NCBI RefSeq assembly: GCF_030124145.1
Contig: NZ_JASKMS010000004.1
Coordinates: 62,001 to 126,000, forward strand
From: Streptomyces sp. 378
GTDB lineage: Bacteria > Actinomycetota > Actinomycetes > Streptomycetales > Streptomycetaceae
Length of the DNA: 64,000 bases
Direction of reading: 5' to 3'
The notes under the pieces were generated by a model. The model saw nothing but the letters and a program-made list of their open reading frames with translations, was not told the DNA's origin and searched no databases. Positions 27,228 to 34,185 of this stretch are shown here, piece after piece. Numbering within the stretch: position 1 is the first letter of the stretch; the number at the start of each line of letters is the position of its first letter. The position numbers and the translations under genes were made by a program.

Positions 27228-27700
27228 TTCTCGTCAGCACCGACGTCAGGGCAGCGCCGGTGCCTGGAAGCGGCGCCGGGGGGTAGCGCCGCTGGTCTGT
27301 ACCTCTGGAAGTGTCGCAATGCGGGTGCCCTCGGGGGGACTTGGGCCTTATACGCATCGTGCTGGATGAACACGTCGCCCGCAACCGTTTGACCCAGACT
27401 TGTGCATTTATGCAAGGTCCGCCGGTGGACCCCGGGCGTCCCCGGGGCCCACCGTTCTCTGGGTGACCGGGCTGCTGTCCCCTGCCGTCCGGTCACATCC
27501 CTGGAACGAGGTCCCACGACGCACGGCACGATCCGTGCGTCTCATCGCCCCAGTGAGCCACGCGTGGTTCTTTCAAGCCCGCCCCTGGCCGGCACGGACA
27601 CCGAGACCAACGAGGTCGTGCCCGGGCGGTCACGCGCCGTACGAGTGAGAGGGGCGCGCACGTCTGTCCCGGGAACACCGGTCCCGGCCGCGGGGCGGCT
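27228..27700. other. non-coding interval between convergent genes
   Basis: About 470 bases without a believable gene on either strand. The only notable site is the palindrome TGCATTTATGCA at 27403-27414 with flanking CTTG/AAGG. It is A/T-rich for this genome and somewhat like an arginine-repressor box. Frames open through this interval have Arg/Pro-rich shadow composition. Confidence 0.5.
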
Positions 27701-27982
27701 TCAGATCTTGCCGCGGCACAGCTCCAGCAGGGTCATCGCGAGCGCGGTGCCCGGCTTGCCCAGGGCCTCCCTGTAGTGGCCGAGGACGTCCATCTCGCGG
27801 GAGAGGTTCACGCGCCGGCCGCCGGAGGCGATCCGCGCCTCCTGGATGACGGCGGAGACCGCCACCCGTTCCTGGATCAGGCCGATGATCCGGTCGTCGA
27901 GCGCGTCGATCCGCTCGCGGGCTCCGCTGATCACACCGGCGGCCTCGGGGGTACGGGCGCCGGTCACGTCGATGGCGGTCAT
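27701..27982 (-). CDS. chorismate mutase, AroQ class
   Basis: This 93-residue cytosolic enzyme converts chorismate to prephenate, the branch point to phenylalanine and tyrosine. It is a three-helix AroQ protein with the expected pattern: ARERIDALDDRIIGLIQERV in helix 1 (Arg, Asp and Arg for substrate), SAVIQEARI with the conserved Gln and Arg, and LSREMDVLGHYREALGKPG. The length is usual for stand-alone AroQ proteins. The ATG at 27982 has AGGAG 7 bases ahead. The transcript begins about 180 bases upstream and carries an aromatic-rich leader peptide and a terminator hairpin (28038-28198), so expression is probably set by Phe/Tyr-tRNA charging. It is divergent from guaA. Confidence 0.9.
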   Translation of the reverse strand: MTAIDVTGARTPEAAGVISGARERIDALDDRIIGLIQERVAVSAVIQEARIASGGRRVNLSREMDVLGHYREALGKPGTALAMTLLELCRGKI

Positions 27983-28037
27983 AGGGGGCTCCTGGTGGTC
28001 AGGGGCTGCCCCGGGGCGACAGGGCCCGGACGACGAC

Positions 28038-28070
28038 AGGCGCCCCGGGCCTTGTCGGCCCGGGGCGCCT
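28038..28070 (-). terminator. attenuator terminator hairpin upstream of chorismate mutase
   Basis: A perfect 14-bp stem (AGGCGCCCCGGGCC / GGCCCGGGGCGCCT) with a 5-base loop GACAA, lying in the untranslated leader between the leader peptide and the chorismate mutase gene. Its 5' arm contains CGGGCC, complementary to GGCCCG at the loop of the upstream hairpin (28118-28123). This gives a possible antiterminator. Confidence 0.75.
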
Positions 28071-28091
28071 GGGAAGTCGCTTGTCAGTAGC

Positions 28092-28163
28092 TCAAGCAGC
28101 ACGACCATGGCGTCCGGCGGGCCGGATGCCATAGGTAAAGACGAACGTCTGGTGCTTGAACAT
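28092..28163 (-). CDS. aromatic leader peptide controlling chorismate mutase
   Basis: A 23-residue open frame begins MFKHQTFVFTYG and ends in a TGA at 28092. Phe is at positions 2, 7 and 9 and Tyr at 11, so four of the first eleven residues are the end products of the pathway. The final aromatic codons lie directly against a hairpin (arms 28122-28132 and 28107-28117, one mismatch), with the terminator further down. A ribosome stalled at codons 7-11 would cover the first arm and free the second. This is the layout of classical pheA-type attenuators. The start codon lies 7 bases after the -10 box, so translation would be from a leaderless message. Confidence 0.8.
   Translation of the reverse strand: MFKHQTFVFTYGIRPAGRHGRAA
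28107..28132 (-). promoter_or_regulatory. pause or protector hairpin inside the leader peptide frame
   Basis: Stem of 11 pairs with one mismatch (ATGGCATCCGG / CCGGACGCCAT) and a 4-base loop. It begins at the Tyr11 codon of the leader peptide. Its loop and second arm can alternatively pair with the 5' arm of the terminator at 28057-28070. Confidence 0.65.
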
Positions 28164-28169
28164 AGGGCA

Positions 28170-28198
28170 AGTATGCACCGCCTTCCAGGAGCGTCCAA
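28170..28198 (-). promoter_or_regulatory. leaderless promoter of the chorismate mutase leader
   Basis: On the minus strand TTGGAC (28198-28193), exactly 17 bases, then CATACT (28175-28170), then 6 bases to the ATG of the leader peptide. This is a strong vegetative-type promoter with transcription starting at or next to the start codon. Confidence 0.75.
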
Positions 28199-28262
28199 GC
28201 GGGTTCGCATCCTGAGACGGGGCCGGTGCCCGGCACACGGAAACAGCCGCACGGCCCCCCGG

Positions 28263-28268
28263 TAGAAT
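28263..28268 (+). promoter_or_regulatory. -10 box of guaA
   Basis: TAGAAT, a good -10 match, about 44 bases before the guaA start. The -35 region is weak. It is divergent from the chorismate mutase promoter. Confidence 0.5.
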
Positions 28269-28311
28269 CGGGTGGCACAAGGACCCCCGCCCCACCGCCG
28301 GAAGGCACCCC

Positions 28312-29892
28312 GTGTCATCAGCGACTCCCGCTGCCAACGCCGCCGACACCGTCCTGGTCGTCGACTTCGGTGCGCAGTACGCCCAGCTCATCGCCCGTCG
28401 TGTCCGCGAGGCGCGGGTCTACAGCGAGATCGTGCCGAGCACCATGCCGGTCCAGGAGATGCTCGCCAAGAACCCCGCGGCGATCATCCTCTCCGGCGGC
28501 CCCTCGTCGGTCTACGCGGAGGGCGCGCCCAGCCTGGACCGCGAGATCTTCGAGGCCGGCGTCCCCGTCTTCGGCATGTGCTACGGCTTCCAGCTGATGG
28601 CGAGCGCCCTCGGCGGCACCGTCGACAACACCGGAGCCCGCGAGTACGGCCGCACCGACCTGCACGTCTCCAAGGTGTCCTCCACCCTCTTCGAGGGCAC
28701 CCCCGCCGAGCAGCCCGTCTGGATGTCGCACGGCGACGCCTGCTCCGCCGCCCCCGAGGGCTTCTCCGTCACGGCCTCCACGGACGTCGTGCCGGTCGCC
28801 GCATTCGAGAACGACGAGAAGAAGCTCTACGGCGTCCAGTACCACCCCGAGGTGATGCACTCCACGCACGGGCAGCAGGTGCTGGAGCACTTCCTGTACC
28901 GGGGCGCGGGGCTCACGCCGAACTGGACGACCGGCAACGTGATCGAGGAGCAGGTCGCCGCCATCCGCGAGCAGGTCGGCGACAAGCGCGCCATCTGCGG
29001 GCTGTCCGGCGGAGTGGACTCCGCCGTCGCCGCGGCCCTCGTCCAGAAGGCCATCGGCTCCCAGCTGACCTGCGTGTACGTCGACCACGGCCTGATGCGC
29101 AAGGGCGAGACCGAGCAGGTCGAGAAGGACTTCGTCGCGGCGACCGGCGTGCAACTGAAGGTCGTGGACGCCGAAGAGCGGTTCCTCAAGGCGCTGGCCG
29201 GGGTCTCCGACCCCGAGGAGAAGCGGAAGATCATCGGCCGCGAGTTCATCCGGGTCTTCGAGCAGGCCCAGGCCGAGATCATCGCCGATGAGGGCCCGGC
29301 CGTGGAGTTCCTGGTGCAGGGCACGCTCTACCCGGACGTCGTCGAGTCCGGCGGCGGCACCGGCACCGCCAACATCAAGTCCCACCACAACGTGGGCGGC
29401 CTGCCCGAGGACCTCGAGTTCCAGCTGATCGAGCCGCTGCGCAAGCTCTTCAAGGACGAGGTCCGCATGGTCGGCCAGGAGCTGGGCCTGCCGGAGGAGA
29501 TCGTCCAGCGCCAGCCGTTCCCCGGTCCGGGTCTCGGCATCCGCATCGTCGGCGAGGTCACCAAGGAGCGCCTGGACCTGCTGCGCGAGGCCGACGCCAT
29601 CGCCCGCGAAGAGCTGACGGCGGCCGGCCTCGACCGCGACATCTGGCAGTGCCCGGTGGTCCTGCTCGCCGACGTCCGCAGCGTCGGCGTCCAGGGCGAC
29701 GGCCGCACCTACGGCCACCCCATCGTGCTGCGCCCCGTCTCCTCCGAGGACGCCATGACGGCCGACTGGTCACGCCTGCCCTACGCGGTCCTCGCCCGGA
29801 TCTCCACGCGAATCACCAACGAGGTCAAGGACGTCAACCGGGTCGTCCTCGACGTGACCTCGAAGCCGCCGGGCACGATCGAGTGGGAGTGA
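28312..29892 (+). CDS. guaA: GMP synthase (glutamine-hydrolysing)
   Basis: This 526-residue cytosolic enzyme converts XMP to GMP using glutamine and ATP, the last step of guanine nucleotide synthesis. The N-terminal class I glutamine amidotransferase (about 15-210) has the nucleophile Cys90 in GMCYGFQ and the His/Glu pair in YHPEV. The ATP-pyrophosphatase domain (about 215-400) starts with the loop [10 protein letters not shown] (Ser232 region). The C-terminal dimerisation domain carries [12 protein letters not shown] and ends in the typical KPPGTIEWE. The start is GTG 28312 with GGAAGG ahead; the eleven residues before VLVVDFG are a usual variable extension. It is single and convergent, with only 10 bases to the next gene. 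Confidence 0.98.
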   Translation: MSSATPAANAADTVLVVDFGAQYAQLIARRVREARVYSEIVPSTMPVQEMLAKNPAAIILSGGPSSVYAEGAPSLDREIFEAGVPVFGMCYGFQLMASALGGTVDNTGAREYGRTDLHVSKVSSTLFEGTPAEQPVWMSHGDACSAAPEGFSVTASTDVVPVAAFENDEKKLYGVQYHPEVMHSTHGQQVLEHFLYRGAGLTPNWTTGNVIEEQVAAIREQVGDKRAICGLSGGVDSAVAAALVQKAIGSQLTCVYVDHGLMRKGETEQVEKDFVAATGVQLKVVDAEERFLKALAGVSDPEEKRKIIGREFIRVFEQAQAEIIADEGPAVEFLVQGTLYPDVVESGGGTGTANIKSHHNVGGLPEDLEFQLIEPLRKLFKDEVRMVGQELGLPEEIVQRQPFPGPGLGIRIVGEVTKERLDLLREADAIAREELTAAGLDRDIWQCPVVLLADVRSVGVQGDGRTYGHPIVLRPVSSEDAMTADWSRLPYAVLARISTRITNEVKDVNRVVLDVTSKPPGTIEWE

Positions 29893-29902
29893 CCCCTGAG
29901 CC

Positions 29903-30376
29903 CTACGCGCGCTTGATCGTGCGCAGGGGCGCGCCGGGCGTCCAGACCTGGACGACGAGGTACGTGTCGTCCTCGACGTAGGTCCGTACGACCTCCGTCA
30001 GCTCGGTGCGGAAGAGGTGGAACGGCTCCGGCGGTTCCACCTCTTCGACGTATCCGGCCTTCGTCTCCCCGTCGTCGACCTCGATCGCCCGGCCGCTGAT
30101 CCGGACGTCGCCGCCGCCCATGCCCGTGCCCTCCCCGGGGTTCGCCTGGAGAGCGAAGCGCGGGTCGCGGCGCAGGTCGAGGGCCTTGAGTGAGCCCGGC
30201 ATCATGCCGAGCCACAGTTCGCCGCCGAGGAAGCGCACCTCCAGACCGCTGGTGCGGGGCGAGCCGTCCTTACGGAGAGTGGCGAGGATGTGGTGGGTGA
30301 AGGCGCCGAAACGCCTCTCGACCGTGTGGGCCAGATCCGGTTCGGCGGTGGTGAATGCCGCCCAGTTCGCTGTCAT
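29903..30376 (-). CDS. pyridoxamine 5'-phosphate oxidase-family flavin protein
   Basis: This 157-residue cytosolic protein has the split-barrel fold of the PNPOx-like family: HHILATLRKDGSPRTSGLEV in the first strands, WLGMMPGSLKALDLRRDPR with the usual phosphate-binding Lys/Arg pattern, and a C-terminal strand YLVVQVWTPG. Members bind FMN or F420 and reduce varied small molecules. The RxxGxPR-like motif (KDGSPRTSG) is shared by F420-dependent actinobacterial members, but I cannot decide the cofactor from sequence alone. It lies tail to tail with guaA, so the two are not cotranscribed. The substrate is unknown. Confidence 0.8.
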   Translation of the reverse strand: MTANWAAFTTAEPDLAHTVERRFGAFTHHILATLRKDGSPRTSGLEVRFLGGELWLGMMPGSLKALDLRRDPRFALQANPGEGTGMGGGDVRISGRAIEVDDGETKAGYVEEVEPPEPFHLFRTELTEVVRTYVEDDTYLVVQVWTPGAPLRTIKRA

Positions 30377-30624
30377 ACGGCGAGTGTCGCGCCCAATCCC
30401 GACATCTCTGTCAGATATCGCTCCCGCGCCGGCCGGTGTCGCACGGCTCCGTTCCCGCTCTTGCAGGGTGGCATGGCGGCGCTGACGGTGCCGGCACGGC
30501 GACGGACACCAGACCCGTGAGCCCCCGCAAGGGTTGCGCGCGTCATCTTCACGGAAGACCTCTGTTCACCCAACCTCACCGGCGGTAGCTTCCGCCCCTA
30601 GAGCACCCCAGTGCCGGAGGAAAC

Positions 30625-31419
30625 ATGCACGGGCCCACGCCGCCTCTCCCGGTCCCCACCGACCGCTTGCGGTTCGCGATGCCGCCGATGCACGAGTCGG
30701 TCGAGGACGAGCGCCGGCACCGCAAGGAACGCCTCGCGGGCGCCCTGAGGATCTTCGGCCGGCTCGGCTACGAGGACGGCGTCTCCGGGCACATCACCGC
30801 CCGCGACCCGGAGTACTCCGACTGCTTCTGGGTCAACCCGTTCGGGATGCCCTTCCGGCACGTCACCGTGAGCGACCTCGTGCTCGCCAACCAGGACGGC
30901 CAGGTCGTCGAGGGCCGCTACCACGTCAACCAGGCGGCCTTCACCGTGCACGCCCAGGTCCACGCCGCCCGGCCCGACGTGGTCGCCGTCGCCCACTGCC
31001 ACTCCGTGCACGGCCGGGCGCTGGCGGCCCTGGGCGACCTGCTGGAGCCGATCACCCAGGAGAGCTGCGCCTTCTACGAGGACCACGCCCTCTACGACAC
31101 GTACACCGGCGTCTCCGTCGACGCCGAGGAGGGGCGGCGCATCGCGGCCGTGCTCGGCTCCCGCAAGGCGCTGGTGCTGCGCAACCACGGACTGCTGACC
31201 GTCGGCGACTCGGTGGACGCGGCGGCCTGGTGGTTCGTGTCCATGGAGCGCTCCTGCCAGGTGCAGCTGACGGCCCAGGCGGCCGGGCGCCCGGTCCGGA
31301 TCGACCACCGGATGGCGGTGGCGACACGGGAGCAGCTGGGCGGCGACCTGGTGGCGTGGATCAACTACCAGCCGATGTGGGAGGACGTCAGCCGCAGCGA
31401 GCCGGGTCTGCTGGACTAG
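30625..31419 (+). CDS. class II aldolase/adducin-family protein
   Basis: This gene encodes 264 residues from ATG 30625 with GGAGG 5 bases ahead. Hallmarks of the family are GVSGHITARDP near the start, the metal-binding His pair in AVAHCHSVHGRALA (about 118-131), and the second metal His in LVLRNHGLLTVG (about 185-196). The enzyme should bind a divalent metal and split or epimerise a phosphorylated or free sugar-like aldol. Actinobacterial paralogues without a pathway context have no assigned substrate, and no sugar genes lie here. It stands alone. A 217-bp structured repeat element begins 5 bases after the stop and may end transcription. Confidence 0.85.
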   Translation: MHGPTPPLPVPTDRLRFAMPPMHESVEDERRHRKERLAGALRIFGRLGYEDGVSGHITARDPEYSDCFWVNPFGMPFRHVTVSDLVLANQDGQVVEGRYHVNQAAFTVHAQVHAARPDVVAVAHCHSVHGRALAALGDLLEPITQESCAFYEDHALYDTYTGVSVDAEEGRRIAAVLGSRKALVLRNHGLLTVGDSVDAAAWWFVSMERSCQVQLTAQAAGRPVRIDHRMAVATREQLGGDLVAWINYQPMWEDVSRSEPGLLD

Positions 31420-31423
31420 GCCG

Positions 31424-31640
31424 CTTCTGATGGATCTCCGCGGGAGAAGGAGCGGCGTTCGGGGCGTGCTCTGGGGGTCCCCCCTGCTCGAAGAGCTTGG
31501 GGGAGTGCCGCGTGGAAGCCCTCGTAGCGGAGCTACTTGGGCTTTCGCGCGGTGCGGCGGTGGGGGCCCCTCCCGTTCGAGCGAAGCCGAGAACGGGGGA
31601 GCGTGCCGGGCGTCGCGACGCCGCGGAGATCCATCAGAAG
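31424..31640 (+). repeat. structured repeat element, copy 1
   Basis: The element is bounded by perfect 20-bp inverted repeats (CTTCTGATGGATCTCCGCGG at 31424-31443 and its complement at 31621-31640). Inside are a hairpin with AAGCCC/GGGCTT arms (about 31516-31545) and a 70-base core at 31551-31620 that recurs inverted at 40608-40677 with one difference. The core itself folds (CCCGTTC / GAACGGG around GAGCGAAGCCGA; GGCGTCGCGACGCC). The segment between the left arm and the hairpin also matches copy 2 in pieces (GGAGCGGCGT, GCGTGCTCT). It follows the aldolase stop by 4 bases. Either a mobile palindromic element or a structured RNA at a 3' end. Confidence 0.8.
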
Positions 31641-31751
31641 GGGCTAGGCCCGGAGCGGTGCGGGCCGGGCGTGATCCGGATCGTGTCGCCGTCGAAGGCC
31701 CGGGTCCCGTCACGCTGGATGATTTCGGCCCTAGGGGAATTCTCTCAGCCG

Positions 31752-31788
31752 GGTCAACACGGCACGCCGAACTTCACCCGTGTTGACC
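31752..31788. promoter_or_regulatory. 11-bp inverted repeat before the 31858 gene
   Basis: GGTCAACACGG (31752-31762) and its exact complement (31778-31788) flank 15 bases. It lies about 70 bases upstream of the membrane protein start and contains a TTGACC that could be a -35 element. Operator or terminator; the sequence does not decide. Confidence 0.4.
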
Positions 31789-31857
31789 AGACCGATCGGA
31801 CGCGAACCGGGCGGTGTAGGGCACAATTCGCTGTCGGCGCAGGGGAGTTGTACAGCG

Positions 31858-33282
31858 GTGTTTCCGGGGTCCGGAAGGCCGGCGGTGGTTGGGTCGCGGG
31901 AAGGGCGGGCGTCGGGCGTGGCGGTGCGGGAGGCGGGACAGGGAGGCGCGGACGCGGGCGGTTACGCGGGTGCCTATGCCGAGGGGTACTCAGGTGGCTA
32001 CGCCGGTGGCCGGACCGGCGGGCCCCCGGGTGGCCCCGGGGGCGACCACGGGGGCGGGTGCGCCTGTGGGGACTGCCCGCACGGCGCGCGCGAGGGGCAC
32101 CGGCGGGCCGTCGCCGCGTTCCTGCGCCGACGGGACGAGTTCGCTGCGGGGCAGGGGCTGCCGGCCGCGGTGGCCCACTCCGCGTCGGCGTCCCGCCAGT
32201 GGGTCTCCGAGGAACTGGCGCAGTCCGCCGAGCACGTCGCCGAACGAGGGCGGGCCGAGGGGCAGGCCTGGCTGACGGGCCTGTGGCGGCGCACGTCGGG
32301 TGTGGTGGGGGCGGCCGTGGTGCTGCTGCTCCTCGGGCAGGCCCTCACGGCGGTCGGGGCGGGCTGGACGGCGGCGCGGACGGCCGGACTGGTCGCGGCG
32401 CTGGTGACAGCCCTGTCGCTGACCGCCGCTTCGTGGTTCCACCGCGCCAAGGGCGGGGTGCTGGCGCCGCTGATCGGTGAGGACAACCGGCTGTCCACGT
32501 CCCGTACGGTCGCCGCGGCCTGGGTGCTCTTCGTGGCCTACGCGGTGCTCGTCCTCGCGGGGCGGCTGGCCGCCGCCTCCGGCCACCGGGAGCGGGACGC
32601 GCTGATCTCCGGGCTGGACCTCGCCCGGGGTGCCGGAGTCGTGACCGTGCTCGCCGTGGTGTGCGGGATCGCCGTGCTCGTGCGGCGGGTGGTGGCACTG
32701 CGGGTGCTGGGGCAGCGGCTGCAGAAGGTACGCGCCGACCGGCCCCGGGCCGCCGACCTGCTGACCGACGACGCCGGGCGGGGCACCTTCGCCGACATCC
32801 AGTACGTGGTGATCAGCGGTGTCGCCCTGGTCTTCGCCGCGGTACGGCTGGCCAGGCGGCCGGAGCAGCTGCCGGACCTGCCGTGGGGCCTGGCGCTGGT
32901 GATGCTGGTGTCGGCGGCGACGTATCTGGCCGGAAAGTACGCGGAGGGCGGCCGGCCGGTCATCCTCTCCGTGGTCCGGGCCCGGGAGGCGGGCGACCTG
33001 GACGGGCCGATCCGCACCGGGGACGACATCGAGATCCGGGGCGCCGGGTTCGTGCCGCCGGGCGCACAGGCGGCCGACCGGCTGGCCCGGATGGTCGTAC
33101 GCGTGGGCGCCGTCCATGTCCACGTGCCGCTGGTGCCGGTGCCCGGCGGGTTCCGCAACCCCACGGACACCCGGCTGACGGTCCCGGTGCCGGCCGACGT
33201 GGAACCCGGGAGGGTGGACGTGCAGGTGGTCACGGCGGCCGGGGTGGAGACGAACCGGTACGCGGTCGACGTCACCGAGTGA
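31858..33282 (+). CDS. polytopic membrane protein with C-terminal IPT-like domain
   Basis: I start this gene at GTG 31858 (474 residues); GTG codons at 31885 and near 31918 are alternatives. The N-terminal 60 residues are Gly/Ala/Tyr-rich (GGYAGAYAEGYSGGYAGG), followed by a short Cys/His stretch CACGDCPHGAREGH. A helical soluble part (about 85-145) precedes six membrane helices (roughly 146-390). The last 95 residues read like an IPT/TIG beta-sandwich (DIEIRGAGFVPPGA ... RVDVQVVTAAGVETN). I do not know the function. An outside or inside location for the IPT-like domain cannot be fixed, though six helices would put both ends on the same side. Confidence 0.75.
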   Translation: MFPGSGRPAVVGSREGRASGVAVREAGQGGADAGGYAGAYAEGYSGGYAGGRTGGPPGGPGGDHGGGCACGDCPHGAREGHRRAVAAFLRRRDEFAAGQGLPAAVAHSASASRQWVSEELAQSAEHVAERGRAEGQAWLTGLWRRTSGVVGAAVVLLLLGQALTAVGAGWTAARTAGLVAALVTALSLTAASWFHRAKGGVLAPLIGEDNRLSTSRTVAAAWVLFVAYAVLVLAGRLAAASGHRERDALISGLDLARGAGVVTVLAVVCGIAVLVRRVVALRVLGQRLQKVRADRPRAADLLTDDAGRGTFADIQYVVISGVALVFAAVRLARRPEQLPDLPWGLALVMLVSAATYLAGKYAEGGRPVILSVVRAREAGDLDGPIRTGDDIEIRGAGFVPPGAQAADRLARMVVRVGAVHVHVPLVPVPGGFRNPTDTRLTVPVPADVEPGRVDVQVVTAAGVETNRYAVDVTE

Positions 33283-33420
33283 GTGCGGGCGCCCCTGAGC
33301 GCTCCCCACCACCGGCGCGACGGAAAAAGCCGTTCGCCCGGGATTGAGCGCGGTCCGTTCGTCGTACGTATGGTCTGTCGAGGGGGCTCGGCACCGGCGG
33401 GCGAGAGGCGGCCATCAGCG

Positions 33421-33948
33421 ATGACTCACGGTATGCGAACGGACACGCACACCCCGCACTTCGGCGAGGGAGGAGGCTGGCGGGACAACGCGACCCGCTA
33501 CGCCCTGCTGCCCCTGCGCCTCTTCCTCGGCGTCACCTTCATCTACGCCGGGCTGGACAAACTCACCGACAGTGCGTTCATGAGGGACTCCGGCACCGGG
33601 TCGATCGGCGACATGATGCGTGCCGTGCGGGACTCCTCCGCCGTTCCCGCCCTGGTCGACCTCTCCCTCAAGAGCCCGGTCGGTTTCGGCTACGCCATCG
33701 CCTTCGGGGAACTGGCCGTCGGCATCGGCACCCTGCTCGGACTGTTCACCCGGCTGGCCGCGCTCGGTGGCGCGCTGATCTCCCTCAGCCTGTGGCTGAC
33801 CGTGAGCTGGGCCTCCGACCCCTACTACTACGGCAACGACCTCGCCTACCTCATGGCCTGGACCCCGCTGATCCTGGCGGGTGCGCCCCTGCTGTCCGTC
33901 GACGCCGCGCTGCGGTCGCGACGACGGCAGCGCGGCGGCCACCGGTAA
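33421..33948 (+). CDS. DoxX-family membrane protein
   Basis: This 175-residue protein has four membrane helices typical of DoxX: LLPLRLFLGVTFIYAGLDKL (about 26-45) with the family's G.....gl.Kl pattern, a second helix around GYAIAFGELAVGIGTLLGL, a third LGGALISLSLWLTV, and a last one LMAWTPLILAGAPLL. Members are linked to redox balance and respond to thiol stress in other actinobacteria. The exact reaction is unknown. ATG 33421 is taken; ATG 33433 is possible. It ends 15 bases from a convergent gene, so it is a separate unit. Confidence 0.85.
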   Translation: MTHGMRTDTHTPHFGEGGGWRDNATRYALLPLRLFLGVTFIYAGLDKLTDSAFMRDSGTGSIGDMMRAVRDSSAVPALVDLSLKSPVGFGYAIAFGELAVGIGTLLGLFTRLAALGGALISLSLWLTVSWASDPYYYGNDLAYLMAWTPLILAGAPLLSVDAALRSRRRQRGGHR

Positions 33949-33963
33949 CAGGCCCGCCCGCCG

Positions 33964-34185
33964 TCACGCCGGGTCGGCGCCCGACCGGCTTGCCCGGCGG
34001 CGCCGTACGCGGCCGGTCAGGAGCGCCACCGCGCCCGCCAGGCACAGCCCGCCCGCGACGAGGGGGATCGCCACGAACCACGGGGTCTCCCAGGCACCGC
34101 CCGCGTCGCCCGCGTAGAGCACGCCCACCAGGATCAGGACGGCGCCGGCGACCAGCTTTCCGGGCCGGAATTCATGACGTAGCAC
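33964..34185 (-). CDS. small membrane protein after the PspC gene
   Basis: This gene encodes 73 residues from GTG 34185. It has two membrane helices (LVAGAVLILVGVLYAGDAGG and FVAIPLVAGGLCLAGAVALL) and a basic tail. It overlaps the end of the PspC gene by 14 bases, so the two are translationally coupled and probably work at the same membrane site. The family is common after PspC genes in Streptomyces but has no assigned role. The third-position G/C pattern supports real coding. Confidence 0.75.
   Translation of the reverse strand: MLRHEFRPGKLVAGAVLILVGVLYAGDAGGAWETPWFVAIPLVAGGLCLAGAVALLTGRVRRRRASRSGADPA

Noticed and set aside
31497..32480. Open frame sharing a peptide (GAAVGAPP, RAKPRTGERAGRRD) with a frame at 39634-40734
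   Set aside because: The shared peptide is only the translation of the repeat element core. The flanking residues are shadow sequence of other genes, so it is DNA or RNA structure that is conserved, not a protein.
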